DNA of 64,000 nt from Ruegeria_B marisflavi (GTDB taxonomy: Bacteria > Pseudomonadota > Alphaproteobacteria > Rhodobacterales > Rhodobacteraceae): positions 102,598 through 166,597 of the forward strand of contig NZ_JAOVQN010000010.1 in the NCBI RefSeq assembly GCF_025673445.1, given 5' to 3'. Positions 1 through 8,315 of this stretch are shown piece by piece. Under the pieces are notes generated by a model. That model was given only the letters and a program-made list of their open reading frames with translations, searched no databases and was not told where the DNA came from. The translations under genes and the position numbers were made by a program. Each line of letters opens with the position of its first letter. Position 1 is the first letter of the stretch.

Positions 1-876
1 CCCGGACAGGCAGCGGTGCAGGATGTCGTTCTGGTTGGTTGCCACCACCAGCTGTTCGATCGGCAGCCCCATCCGCTTGGCGATGTAGCCCGCGAAAATA
101 TCGCCGAAATTACCAGTCGGCACCGTAAAACTGATTTTGCGATGCGGTGCGCCCAGACTGGTGGCGGCCGAAAAGTAATAAACCACCTGCGCCAGAACCC
201 GCGCGAAGTTGATCGAGTTCACGCCAGCCAGCCGCACCCCGTCGCGGAAGGCGAAGTCGTTGAACATGTCCTTGACCCGCGCCTGGCAGTCATCGAAATC
301 GCCATCCACCGCCAGCGCGTGCACATTGCTGTCGGCGGGCGTGGTCATCTGGCGGCGCTGCACCTCGCTGACCCGGCCATGCGGGAACAATATGAAGACA
401 TTGACCGCGTCGAGCCCCCGGAACGCCTCAATCGCGGCCGAACCGGTATCGCCCGAGGTGGCGCCGACGATGGTCACCGTCTCGCCGCGCCGTTTCAGGG
501 CCAGTTGGAACAATTGCCCGATCAGCTGCATGGCGAAATCCTTGAAGGCCAGCGTAGGACCATGGAAAAGCTCAAGCAGGAAATGGTTCTCGTTCAACTG
601 TTTCAGCGGCGCCCGGGCAGCATGGCCAAACCCGGAATAGGCGCGTGCGATCGCGCCCTTGAACTCATCTTCCGAGAACGAACCGCTTACAAAGGGCCAC
701 ATCACGCGAAAGGCGATCTCTTCGTAAGGCAACCCGGCAAGGCCCGCGATTTCGTCTTGAGTCAGAGTGGGAATCTCGGCCGGCAAGTACAAACCGCCAT
801 CGCGCGCCAGGCCAGTCAGCATTGCTTCTTCGAACGTCAGTTCCGGTGCCTGGCCCCGGGTAGAGATATACTTCAT
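1..876 (-). CDS. thrC: Threonine synthase, N-terminal part (cut by window edge)
   Basis: Threonine synthase converts O-phosphohomoserine to threonine with pyridoxal phosphate, the last step of threonine synthesis in the cytoplasm. The first 292 codons are present; the family is usually about 460 residues, so the C-terminal third lies outside the window. The protein starts MKYISTRGQAPELTFEEA, as alphaproteobacterial ThrC does. The PLP-lysine motif GPTLAFKDFAMQ is visible with Lys at residue 112, and a SGDTGSAA phosphate loop follows. It starts 5 bp after the SURF1 stop, so it is probably the last gene of the cta transcript or coupled to it; this thrC-SURF1 neighbourhood is common in Rhodobacterales. 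Confidence 0.95.
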   Translation of the reverse strand, partial: MKYISTRGQAPELTFEEAMLTGLARDGGLYLPAEIPTLTQDEIAGLAGLPYEEIAFRVMWPFVSGSFSEDEFKGAIARAYSGFGHAARAPLKQLNENHFLLELFHGPTLAFKDFAMQLIGQLFQLALKRRGETVTIVGATSGDTGSAAIEAFRGLDAVNVFILFPHGRVSEVQRRQMTTPADSNVHALAVDGDFDDCQARVKDMFNDFAFRDGVRLAGVNSINFARVLAQVVYYFSAATSLGAPHRKISFTVPTGNFGDIFAGYIAKRMGLPIEQLVVATNQNDILHRCLSG

Positions 877-881
877 GGATA

Positions 882-1553
882 TTAGCCTTTCGTTCGGGCG
901 CGGCTGCGCCACAGAAACAGGATGGTCATGGCGGTCCAGACAAGGGCCAGCGCAAACCATGTGATTGCGTATTGCAGGTGGTCGTTCGGGATACCGGCGG
1001 AATCGACTGGCAGCGGCGCGACCCCCGGATCGGTCCGTTCCCGGGCGATCACAAGGACCGGTTCGGTTCCCAGTTCTACCGCCATCGCGTCAACATCGCG
1101 TGCAAACCAGATGTTCGACTTGAGATCCGGCACCGGCGTGTAGCTGTCGATCTCATCCGGCCAGTGAAGATTGCCGGTAACCTCCATGGGCCCGGCGACG
1201 CGCGCGGTCTGCTTGTCCTCGGTCGGGATGAACCCTCGATCGACGAGAATTCGACGCCCCTCGTCGGTGACGAATGGTGCTATGATCCTGTACCCCGGCC
1301 CCACCATCTTTACCGACACCAGCACATGCAGCTCTTGAGGGTCAAATACGCCGGTAACCGCGACAGGCAAGTACTTGTCCTGGTCCGGTTCGGGAAGTGC
1401 CGGAAGCGGCATGGTCGCCCCTGCGATGCGGCTGTCGATCTCGGCGAGCAGCCCCTCTTTCCAGGCCAGCCTGCGCACCTGCCATGTCCCCAGGGACAGG
1501 AGGATGCCAAGGCCCGCAACCCCGAAGATCAACAAAAACAAAACCCGGCCCAT
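882..1553 (-). CDS. SURF1-family cytochrome oxidase biogenesis protein
   Basis: SURF1 (Shy1) proteins help insert heme a into subunit I of cytochrome c oxidase in the inner membrane. The 223-residue protein has the family layout: an N-terminal membrane helix (residues 4-22) followed by the motif LGTWQVRRLAWK, a periplasmic domain, and a C-terminal helix (about 195-215) ending in basic residues. A GGAG lies 5 bases before the ATG. It lies between thrC and ctaE on the same strand, but a strong terminator downstream of ctaE and a 170-bp gap suggest it has some transcription of its own. Confidence 0.93.
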   Translation of the reverse strand: MGRVLFLLIFGVAGLGILLSLGTWQVRRLAWKEGLLAEIDSRIAGATMPLPALPEPDQDKYLPVAVTGVFDPQELHVLVSVKMVGPGYRIIAPFVTDEGRRILVDRGFIPTEDKQTARVAGPMEVTGNLHWPDEIDSYTPVPDLKSNIWFARDVDAMAVELGTEPVLVIARERTDPGVAPLPVDSAGIPNDHLQYAITWFALALVWTAMTILFLWRSRARTKG

Positions 1554-1667
1554 TATGGCTCCGACAAGAAGGTGTTCGGCCCGGCGTAGGCCGGTGCCTT
1601 GTTATGTTGGGAAAGCCCGACAATGCAACCGGGCAATTGTATCGGGTGCAATAGTTCGTATCGCGAG

Positions 1668-1699
1668 AAAAAGGAAAGCCGCCTTGGCGGCGGCTTTCC
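1668..1699 (-). terminator. Rho-independent terminator after ctaE
   Basis: Perfect 11-bp stem (GGAAAGCCGCC with GGCGGCTTTCC, 1673-1683 and 1689-1699), five-base loop, followed on the minus strand by five T. It sits 24 bases past the ctaE stop, so most transcription of the ctaC to ctaE genes should end here. Confidence 0.85.
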
Positions 1700-1723
1700 G
1701 GGATATTGCGTCGAGCCTTGCGC

Positions 1724-2539
1724 TCAGAGCAGCGGCCACTGGCCCCAGATGTAGACCGCAAAGAACAGGAACAGCCACACCACATCAACGAAGTGCCAGT
1801 ACCAGGCAGCAGCCTCAAAGCCGATGTGCTTTTCCGGTGTGAAGTCGCCCTTGAGCGCGCGCAGCAGACAGATGGTCAGGAAGATGGTCCCGATGATCAC
1901 ATGCGCACCGTGGAACCCGGTTGCCATAAAGAAGTTCGAGTAGAACTGGTCGCCGCCAAAGGTCCAGTCTTCGTGCAGCAGCAGCTCGGCATACTCATAA
2001 CCTTGCAGGAAGGTGAACGCGACGCCAAGGACAATGCCGATCGACAGGCCCTGGATCAGCGCCTTGCGGTCGTTGTTATGCACCAATGCGTGGTGCGCCC
2101 AGGTCACCGCGCAGCCCGAGAGCAACAGCACCAGCGTGTTGATCAGCGGCAGGTGAAACGGATCGACAGCGTGGATGTTCGGTGCCACGTATTCCGTGCC
2201 GATATAGTCCTGCATCGGATACATGCGATGCTTGAAGAACGACCAGAACCAGGCGAAGAAGAACATCACCTCGGACATGATGAACAGGATCACGCCGTAA
2301 CGCAGACCGATGCGCACAACCGGAGTATGATCGCCCTGGCGGCTTTCAACGACAACCTCGGACCACCACGCGAACATGACGTATAGCACAGCAACAAGGC
2401 CGGCCCAGAACAGCCAGGCCGTGATGCCATGCATCCAGAGCACGGCCCCGAACAGCATGACGAAACCGCCAATTGCGCCGATCAGCGGCCAGATCGACGG
2501 GGCCAGAATATGATAATCGTGGTTCTTAGCGTGTGCCAT
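1724..2539 (-). CDS. ctaE: Cytochrome c oxidase subunit III
   Basis: Core membrane subunit III of the aa3-type cytochrome c oxidase, which stabilises subunit I and helps proton uptake. The 271-residue protein starts MAHAKNHDYHILAPSIWPL and shows the seven hydrophobic helices of the family. Typical segments include FFFAWFWSFFKHRMYP and the C-terminal YWHFVDVVWLFLFFAVYIWG, whose His/Asp residues belong to the conserved subunit III end. It is the last gene of the ctaC-ctaB-coxF-ctaG-ctaE series. Subunit I (ctaD) is not in the window. Confidence 0.97.
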   Translation of the reverse strand: MAHAKNHDYHILAPSIWPLIGAIGGFVMLFGAVLWMHGITAWLFWAGLVAVLYVMFAWWSEVVVESRQGDHTPVVRIGLRYGVILFIMSEVMFFFAWFWSFFKHRMYPMQDYIGTEYVAPNIHAVDPFHLPLINTLVLLLSGCAVTWAHHALVHNNDRKALIQGLSIGIVLGVAFTFLQGYEYAELLLHEDWTFGGDQFYSNFFMATGFHGAHVIIGTIFLTICLLRALKGDFTPEKHIGFEAAAWYWHFVDVVWLFLFFAVYIWGQWPLL

Positions 2540-2561
2540 CAGTGTCCCTCACCTTGCGGCG

Positions 2562-3137
2562 TTAGTTCGTATTGGTTTCGGTCTGCTTATCGAGGGCGGC
2601 ATAGCCCTCGGGCAGGTCGATTTCGTAGAATGTATACGACAGCGTGATCGTATGCACATATTTCGCGTCCCGATCGTTTACGATCTCGGGATCGACAAAG
2701 AAGCTGACGGGCATCTGCACCCGTTCGCCCGGTTGCAACACCTGCTCTTCGAAGCAGAAACAGGCGATCTTGTCGAAATAGCCCCCTGCCGAATAAGGTG
2801 CGACGTTGTAGGAAGCCTGCCCTGCCACTGGTCGGTCCGTGGGGTTGTAGGCCTCGTAAAAGGCCAGGCCGGTTTCACCGATCCGTAGTTCCATTTCCTG
2901 CTGGACCGGACGGAACTCCCACGGCATTCCGCGCTCTTTTGAAGCGTCGAAGCGAACCTTGATGGTCTTGTCCAGGATGCTGTCCGAGCCCGCGTCCGCC
3001 ACACCCGTCGTCCCGCCAAAACCTGTGACCCGGCAGAACCAGTCGTAAAACGGGACTGATGCCCAGGACAGCGCGCCCATCACGAGAACAACCGATACCA
3101 GTTGCACAACTGTTTTCTGAGGTCCCTTCAACGCCAT
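2562..3137 (-). CDS. ctaG: Cytochrome c oxidase assembly protein CtaG/Cox11
   Basis: Cox11-type copper chaperone that delivers copper to the CuB site of oxidase subunit I. The 191-residue protein has one N-terminal membrane anchor (about residues 9-28) and a periplasmic domain. The copper-binding motif CFCFEEQ is present, as are the family segments SVPFYDWFCRVTGFGG and MPVSFFVDPEI. Its ATG overlaps the stop of the small CoxF-like gene (TGATG), indicating translational coupling. It is 22 bp upstream of ctaE. Confidence 0.97.
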   Translation of the reverse strand: MALKGPQKTVVQLVSVVLVMGALSWASVPFYDWFCRVTGFGGTTGVADAGSDSILDKTIKVRFDASKERGMPWEFRPVQQEMELRIGETGLAFYEAYNPTDRPVAGQASYNVAPYSAGGYFDKIACFCFEEQVLQPGERVQMPVSFFVDPEIVNDRDAKYVHTITLSYTFYEIDLPEGYAALDKQTETNTN

Positions 3138-3304
3138 CAGTTCTGCACCTCCACATTGCCGCGCGGCGGTTCGAAGTCCCCACGGGTCACTTTGACCACG
3201 GTCAGACCGAAGATGATCACAATGAACCCGGCCAAGGTCAGCGCCACCCCTAGATTCCGGCCAAACCGTCGCTGATGCAGTTCATGGGTCGGACGCAGGC
3301 TCAT
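3137..3304 (-). CDS. Small CoxF-like single-span membrane protein
   Basis: A 55-residue reading frame fills the space between ctaB and ctaG exactly. Its ATG overlaps the ctaB stop (ATGA) and its TGA overlaps the ctaG start (TGATG). The protein starts MSLRPTHELHQRRFGRN, then has one hydrophobic helix (about residues 19-37, GVALTLAGFIVIIFGLTVV) and a short polar tail ending NVEVQN. The place and size match the small CoxF-type protein found between ctaB and ctaG in Rhodobacterales; that identity is recalled, not searched. It is probably involved in oxidase assembly, but the role is not established. Confidence 0.85.
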   Translation of the reverse strand: MSLRPTHELHQRRFGRNLGVALTLAGFIVIIFGLTVVKVTRGDFEPPRGNVEVQN

Positions 3305-4257
3305 TGCCAGCCCCCCAGCCCGTAAGGTTTGAGCAGGGCTTCGACCAGAATCGCACCGAAGTGAAGGAACAGATAGAGAAGGGACAGTTTGAAGAAACTG
3401 CGCTCGACCCCGAAATTATCGGCCTCGGAGTCGTTTTCGTCACGACGCCAGATCCGCACTGCGCCCATCAGGAAGAGCGCATTCAACACCAAGGCAACAG
3501 TCAGGTAGACCGGGCCGCCGATATCCGAGAAAGCGGTACCCAAAGCGAGCAGCGCAAGCAGGATCGTGTAGACGAGAATATGCACCCGCGTGGCGCGACG
3601 GCCATGGGTCACGGTCAACATCGGTACGCCCGCATCGTCGTAGTCCGAACGCATAAACAGCGCCAGCGCCCAGAAATGCGGAGGAGTCCACATGAAGGTC
3701 AGTGCGAACATCAGCCAAGGTTCGACCGACATGCCGCCGGTCGCCGCAATCCAGCCGATCACCGGAGGGAACGCCCCAGCGGCGCCACCGATGACGATGT
3801 TCTGCGGCGTCGTCCGCTTCAGCCACATGGTATAGACAACCACGTAGAAAAAGATGGTGAAGGCCAGAAACGCGCCGGCAAAGACATTGGTGGCCAGCGC
3901 CAACATCATCACCGACATGCCGGAAAGCGCCAGGCCCAGTGCCAGTGCTTCACCTGGTTCGACTTTGCCTGCCGGAATCGGACGTTTCTTGGTGCGTTTC
4001 ATGACGCGGTCGATGTCCGCATCCCACCACATGTTCAGTGCGCCTGAGGCGCCGCCGCCGATCGCGATGAACAAGATTGCGCAAAACGCGATGAACGGGT
4101 GGACAGGAACCGGTGCCGCCAGAAGCCCGACAAGCGCAGTGAACACCACAAGCGACATCACACGCGGCTTGAGCAGCGTAAAGTAATCGCCAAAGCCTGC
4201 CTCGTCTTGGCGGCTTGCGATCCGGGAAGGGCTTGCGTTGAAGCTTGCGTCGCTCAT
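3301..4257 (-). CDS. ctaB: Protoheme IX farnesyltransferase (heme O synthase)
   Basis: Inner-membrane UbiA-family prenyltransferase that adds a farnesyl group to heme B to make heme O, the precursor of heme A for the aa3 oxidase. The 318-residue protein has eight to nine hydrophobic helices. It carries the prenyltransferase Asp motif NMWWDADIDRVMKRTKKRPI, with a second loop motif near DYDDAGVPM. It overlaps the small gene that follows and lies 85 bp after ctaC, from which it is separated by a strong hairpin. Confidence 0.97.
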   Translation of the reverse strand: MSDASFNASPSRIASRQDEAGFGDYFTLLKPRVMSLVVFTALVGLLAAPVPVHPFIAFCAILFIAIGGGASGALNMWWDADIDRVMKRTKKRPIPAGKVEPGEALALGLALSGMSVMMLALATNVFAGAFLAFTIFFYVVVYTMWLKRTTPQNIVIGGAAGAFPPVIGWIAATGGMSVEPWLMFALTFMWTPPHFWALALFMRSDYDDAGVPMLTVTHGRRATRVHILVYTILLALLALGTAFSDIGGPVYLTVALVLNALFLMGAVRIWRRDENDSEADNFGVERSFFKLSLLYLFLHFGAILVEALLKPYGLGGWQ

Positions 4258-4277
4258 GCGCTCGTCTCTTTGGGCGA

Positions 4278-4302
4278 AAGCTGCGCGGTGGCCGCGCAGC
4301 TT
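4278..4302 (-). promoter_or_regulatory. Hairpin between ctaC and ctaB
   Basis: Perfect 11-bp stem (AAGCTGCGCGG with CCGCGCAGCTT) with a three-base loop in the 85-bp ctaC-ctaB gap. There is no T-run after it on the minus strand, so it is more likely an mRNA-stability or processing element setting CtaC above CtaB than a full terminator. Function is inference. Confidence 0.5.
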
Positions 4303-4342
4303 GTATCAGTCAAGTTTTGGCGAAGAAATCGCCGGGTGCCGA

Positions 4343-5179
4343 TCAGTTGGAAGCAACCAGGATGGACTGCGGAATGCCCGCATACTCTTCCTTGGCGCCT
4401 TCCAGCCACTTGGCATATTCGGCTTCGCTCACAACCTTGACCGTGATCGGCATGTAGGCGTGATCCTTGCCGCACAGTTCTGAGCACTGGCCGAAATAGA
4501 CGCCTTCTTTCTCGGCTGCAAACCACAGCTGGGCCAGGCGGCCGGGGACAGCGTCCTGCTTCACGCCGAAGGCCGGGATGGTCCAGGCATGGATGACATC
4601 GGCGCCGGTCACGCTCATGACCACGACCTTGCCCACAGGCACGACAACGGCGGTGTCGGTGGCAAGCAAATACTCGTCTTCGGAATAGCCGTGCTCGGTC
4701 AGGGCTTCCTTTTCCAACTTGAAGCTTTCAAAGCCAAAGCCTTCGTCGGTGTATTCATAACCCCAGTACCACTGGTAGCCGGTCACCTTGATGTGAATGT
4801 CAGCCTCGGGAATTTCCTGGCTCTTGAACAGAACCGGAAGCGAGAAGGCACCGATGAAAACCAGGACCAGGATCGGCCCCACGGTCCAAAGGATCTCGAC
4901 CGGGGTGTAGTGCGAAAACTTGGCGGGTGTTGGATTTGCGCGACTGTTGAAACGCACAATGCACCAAATCAACAAGCCAGCGACCAGGATACAGATGGCC
5001 GAGATGATGACCAGCACCATGTAATCGAGTGACTGCAATTCGCGAGCCAATTCCGTGGCGGCCGGTTGGAAACCCATGGCTGCATCTACCGGTTTCCCGA
5101 TCGATTCAAGTTCCTGCGCCACTGCCGGCAGGCCGGTAAAGGTGGCGAGAAGCGCCGAAAGCGTCAAAGCGTTCTTCAT
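4343..5179 (-). CDS. ctaC: Cytochrome c oxidase subunit II
   Basis: Subunit II carries the CuA centre that takes electrons from cytochrome c. The 278-residue protein has a signal peptide (MKNALTLSALLATFTGLPAVAQ region), two membrane helices (about 50-70 and 95-115) and a periplasmic cupredoxin domain. The CuA ligands are visible: the His in DVIHAWTIPAFG and the Cys-Glu-Cys-His-Met series in CSELCGKDHAYM. The tryptophan-rich electron-entry segment is present as GYQWYWGYEY. It heads the cta series; its upstream region is shared with divergent tldD and contains a perfect FNR-type box. Confidence 0.98.
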   Translation of the reverse strand: MKNALTLSALLATFTGLPAVAQELESIGKPVDAAMGFQPAATELARELQSLDYMVLVIISAICILVAGLLIWCIVRFNSRANPTPAKFSHYTPVEILWTVGPILVLVFIGAFSLPVLFKSQEIPEADIHIKVTGYQWYWGYEYTDEGFGFESFKLEKEALTEHGYSEDEYLLATDTAVVVPVGKVVVMSVTGADVIHAWTIPAFGVKQDAVPGRLAQLWFAAEKEGVYFGQCSELCGKDHAYMPITVKVVSEAEYAKWLEGAKEEYAGIPQSILVASN

Positions 5180-5324
5180 GTTCTGTCCTGATCGTTTGAT
5201 CTTTGCGTCCCTTACGGGCGAACAATGAATCGAGATCCACTCCGCCCGTTGTCTTTGGTCGCGTTAAAAATCATATTCCGGGAGGCAGATAAAGCAAAAT
5301 GCTTGCGTCAAACAGACGCTATTT

Positions 5325-5338
5325 TTGATCTGGATCAA
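5325..5338. promoter_or_regulatory. FNR/FnrL-type binding site
   Basis: TTGAT-CTGG-ATCAA is a perfect match to the FNR consensus TTGAT-N4-ATCAA. It lies in the divergent ctaC-tldD region, 18 bases before the tldD ATG and about 145 bases before the ctaC ATG. A site so close to tldD should block or adjust that promoter, while an effect on ctaC is possible. Known: FnrL controls respiratory genes in Rhodobacterales. Inferred: oxygen control of one or both genes here. Confidence 0.75.
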
Positions 5339-5356
5339 ATGACAAGGACGTAAACC

Positions 5357-6778
5357 ATGGCGCAAGACCGTTTTCGCCCCTTTGAAACCGCGCTTCCGCT
5401 GGACCAGGCGCAGACGATCCTGCGTCAGGCGACGGACGGCGCGGACGATGGCGAAATCTATGTCGAGCGGCGCAAATCGGAGGCGCTGAGCTTCGACGAC
5501 GGGCGTCTGCGTTCAGCATCCTATGACGCATCCGAAGGATTCGGCTTGCGCGCCGTTCGCGGAGAGGTGGCAGGCTACGCGCATTCGACCGAAGTCTCTA
5601 TTCCTGCCTTGCGCCGTGCCTCAGAAACCGCACGACTGGCTGTTCAAGACGGCGGCGGTATTCTGGCCGAGGCACCTAAACCGACCAACAAACACCTCTA
5701 CACGGAAAATGATCCGATTGAATCGGCATCCTTTCCGGTGAAGATCGAGACCTTGAGAGAAATCGACGCGTATACTCGCGACCTCGATTCAAGAGTCGTG
5801 CAGGTATCAGCGTCGATTGCGGCCAGCCTTCAGGAAATAGAGATTCTGCGCCCCGACGGCGTGCACGTCCGGGATGTGCGCCCCATGACGCGCGTGAACG
5901 TATCCGTGATTGTCGAACGCGGCGGCCGCCGGGAAAGCGGAAGCGCCGGTGGTGGAGGCCGGGTTGGGCTCGATGGCTTGCTTGATCCGGCCTATTGGCA
6001 GGCCCAGGCGCGGGAGGCGCTGAGAATCGCGCTGGTCAACCTGGATGCCGAACCCGCGCCTGCGGGGGTCATGGAAGTTGCCCTCGGGCCGGGCTGGCCC
6101 GGCATTCTACTTCACGAGGCAATTGGCCATGGGCTGGAGGGCGATTTCAACCGCAAGGGAAGCTCTGCCTTTGCCGGGCTGATGGGCCAGCAGGTTGCCG
6201 CGCGCGGGGTTACTGTGGTCGATGACGGCACCCTGCCTGACCGGCGCGGCTCGATTACCATTGATGACGAGGGTACGCCCTCGCGCCGCACCGTGCTGAT
6301 CGAGGACGGCATTCTGACCGGCTATATGCAGGACAGGCAGAATGCCCGCCTGATGGGGGTGGAACCCACAGGCAACGGGCGGCGTCAGAGCTATGCGCAC
6401 AAGCCGATGCCACGCATGACCAATACCGTAATGCTGGGCGGCGATGCCAATCCCGCCGATCTGGTGGCTGAGATCAAAGACGGCATCTGGGCGGTGGGTT
6501 TCGGTGGCGGCCAGGTCGATATCACCAACGGCAAGTTCGTTTTTTCCTGCACCGAGGCCTACCGGGTGCGCAACGGCCGTGTCGGCGCCCCGGTCAAGGG
6601 AGCCACCTTGATCGGCGACGGTCCTTCGGCGCTGATGCGCATTCGGGGGGTGGGCAATGACATGGCGCTCGACCCCGGCATGGGCACCTGCGGTAAGGAA
6701 GGCCAATGGGTGCCGGTGGGTGTGGGACAGCCCACGGTGCTGATGGATGGGCTGACTGTGGGGGGCTCCGCAGCCTGA
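5357..6778 (+). CDS. tldD: Metalloprotease TldD
   Basis: TldD is the zinc-binding subunit of the cytoplasmic TldD-TldE protease that trims modified peptides and degrades unfolded peptides. The 473-residue length is normal. The catalytic motif HEAIGH begins at residue 253, followed by GLEGDFNRKGSSAF, and the C-terminal glycine-rich MGTCGKEGQWVPVGVGQPT is typical. AAGGACG lies before the ATG. The partner tldE/pmbA is not in the window. The FNR-type box just upstream suggests redox-linked control. Confidence 0.96.
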   Translation: MAQDRFRPFETALPLDQAQTILRQATDGADDGEIYVERRKSEALSFDDGRLRSASYDASEGFGLRAVRGEVAGYAHSTEVSIPALRRASETARLAVQDGGGILAEAPKPTNKHLYTENDPIESASFPVKIETLREIDAYTRDLDSRVVQVSASIAASLQEIEILRPDGVHVRDVRPMTRVNVSVIVERGGRRESGSAGGGGRVGLDGLLDPAYWQAQAREALRIALVNLDAEPAPAGVMEVALGPGWPGILLHEAIGHGLEGDFNRKGSSAFAGLMGQQVAARGVTVVDDGTLPDRRGSITIDDEGTPSRRTVLIEDGILTGYMQDRQNARLMGVEPTGNGRRQSYAHKPMPRMTNTVMLGGDANPADLVAEIKDGIWAVGFGGGQVDITNGKFVFSCTEAYRVRNGRVGAPVKGATLIGDGPSALMRIRGVGNDMALDPGMGTCGKEGQWVPVGVGQPTVLMDGLTVGGSAA

Positions 6779-6785
6779 GACCGGA

Positions 6786-6814
6786 CGGCGGCAAGGTAAA
6801 CAGCTTTGCCGCCG
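6786..6814 (+). terminator. Possible terminator hairpin after tldD
   Basis: A 9-bp stem (CGGCGGCAA with TTGCCGCCG) with an 11-base loop begins 8 bases past the tldD stop. No clear T-run follows, so it may only be a weak or Rho-aided terminator. Confidence 0.35.
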
Positions 6815-7002
6815 ATTCGCTTCTCTGCGTTCGAGCAGCCCACGGGCTCGTCCAGAGATCATTCATCAAAGTTCTTTTGTTTCAGATAGTTGAGCGTGAC
6901 TTTCTGTCCCGACCGCAAAAAACTGCGAAAAATTTAGCATGATTCACCACCTGTTAACGGGCCGGGCTGTAAACCTGTTTCTGCAAACAGGCGGAGCGAC
7001 GG

Positions 7003-8151
7003 ATGACCGAGGAACAGTTTTCTTCCTATCACCCCCCACTCCCACCCACCACGGAAGAGGACCGATTTTCCTGGCTCCGCCTTTTGCGCTCGCGCAGAGT
7101 TGGCCCGACAACGTTCCGCCGACTGATGCACGAGCATGGCACGGCGCAGAACGCGCTGGTTGCGCTGCCTGAAGTGGCACGTGCCGCCGGGGTCGAGGGC
7201 TATGAAATATGCCCGCCCGGTGTTGTCGAAGCAGAGCTCAAGGCCGCAAAAGCCGCGCAAGCGCGGCTTTTGTGCTTGGGTGATAACGACTATCCCCTTC
7301 ACTTGGCGGAGTTGTCGGATGCGCCGCCAATCCTGTGGCTGATCGGCGATCCGGCCCTGCTGCGCCGCCCGATGATCGCGCTGGTGGGTGCCCGAAATGC
7401 CTCGTCACTGGGCACCCGCATGGCGCGGGCCTTGGCTCAGGAACTGGGCGCCGCCGGTTTTGTCGTGGTCTCGGGCCTGGCGCGCGGCATCGACACCGCC
7501 GCACATCTGGCGGCGCTGCCCAGCGGCACCATCGCGGTGATGGCCGGTGGGGTCGACACGATCTATCCCGCCGAAAACACCCATCTGGCTGGCGATATCG
7601 CACGTCAGGGGCTGCGGCTGTCGGAACAGCCGATGCGCCTGACCCCGCAGGCCCGCCATTTCCCGCGCCGCAACCGTATCATCTCGGGCCTGGCCCAGGC
7701 GGTGGTGGTGGTCGAGGCCGCCGCCAAATCCGGCAGCCTGATCACCGCGCGCGACGCGCTGGATCAGGGGCGCGAGGTTCTGGCGGTGCCCGGTCACCCG
7801 TTCGACGCCCGCGCCGCCGGTTGCAACATGCTGATCCGTGACGGCGCCCATCTGGTGCGCAATGCCGAAGACGTGATCGTTGCCCTTCCCGCCCTGACGG
7901 CGCCGCGATCGCAACCCGATCTGTGCGACCTGATGCAACAGCCGGCACCGCCCCCCAAACGCAGCCTGCGCGAGACCGCGGCGCTGCACAGCCTGATCCT
8001 CGACCGGCTTGGTCCCTCGCCGGTGGCCGAGGATCAGCTGATCCGCGATCTGGCCGCCAGCCCGGGCGAGGTCGCCCCGGTGCTGGTCGATCTTGAACTG
8101 GAAGGCAGGATCAACCGTCAGGCCGGCGGGCTGCTGTCGCGCGTCAACTGA
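7003..8151 (+). CDS. dprA: DNA processing protein DprA
   Basis: DprA (Smf) loads RecA on incoming single-stranded DNA during natural transformation. The 382-residue protein has an N-terminal helix-hairpin region, a Rossmann-like core with GARNASSLGTRMARAL, SGLARGIDTAAH and FPRRNRIISGLA, and a C-terminal winged-helix domain (about 320-380) as in other alphaproteobacterial DprA. A short hairpin (6974-6991, CCTGTTT with AAACAGG) lies just before its ribosome site. No other competence gene is nearby; dprA followed by topA is a common arrangement. Confidence 0.96.
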   Translation: MTEEQFSSYHPPLPPTTEEDRFSWLRLLRSRRVGPTTFRRLMHEHGTAQNALVALPEVARAAGVEGYEICPPGVVEAELKAAKAAQARLLCLGDNDYPLHLAELSDAPPILWLIGDPALLRRPMIALVGARNASSLGTRMARALAQELGAAGFVVVSGLARGIDTAAHLAALPSGTIAVMAGGVDTIYPAENTHLAGDIARQGLRLSEQPMRLTPQARHFPRRNRIISGLAQAVVVVEAAAKSGSLITARDALDQGREVLAVPGHPFDARAAGCNMLIRDGAHLVRNAEDVIVALPALTAPRSQPDLCDLMQQPAPPPKRSLRETAALHSLILDRLGPSPVAEDQLIRDLAASPGEVAPVLVDLELEGRINRQAGGLLSRVN

Positions 8152-8233
8152 CCCCTGCCCGACACCTGCCCAAGGCCGCGACAGGCCGGTACCACCCGCC
8201 ACTGACACTCGGAACAACTGCGCCCAAACAGCA

Positions 8234-8248
8234 CCGATTGACAATCGG
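8234..8248 (+). promoter_or_regulatory. Palindrome and candidate topA promoter
   Basis: CCGATTG-A-CAATCGG is a perfect 15-bp palindrome in the dprA-topA gap. It contains a consensus -35 element TTGACA (8238-8243), with a weak -10 (ACATGT) 17 bases later. A protein bound to the palindrome would cover the -35 box. Promoter assignment is inference. Confidence 0.4.
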
Positions 8249-8315
8249 GGCTTGCACCCCACATGTTGCCCCGCCATAGAACGCGCCGTGTCCGATGAAT
8301 GAGGTTCCTATCTAA

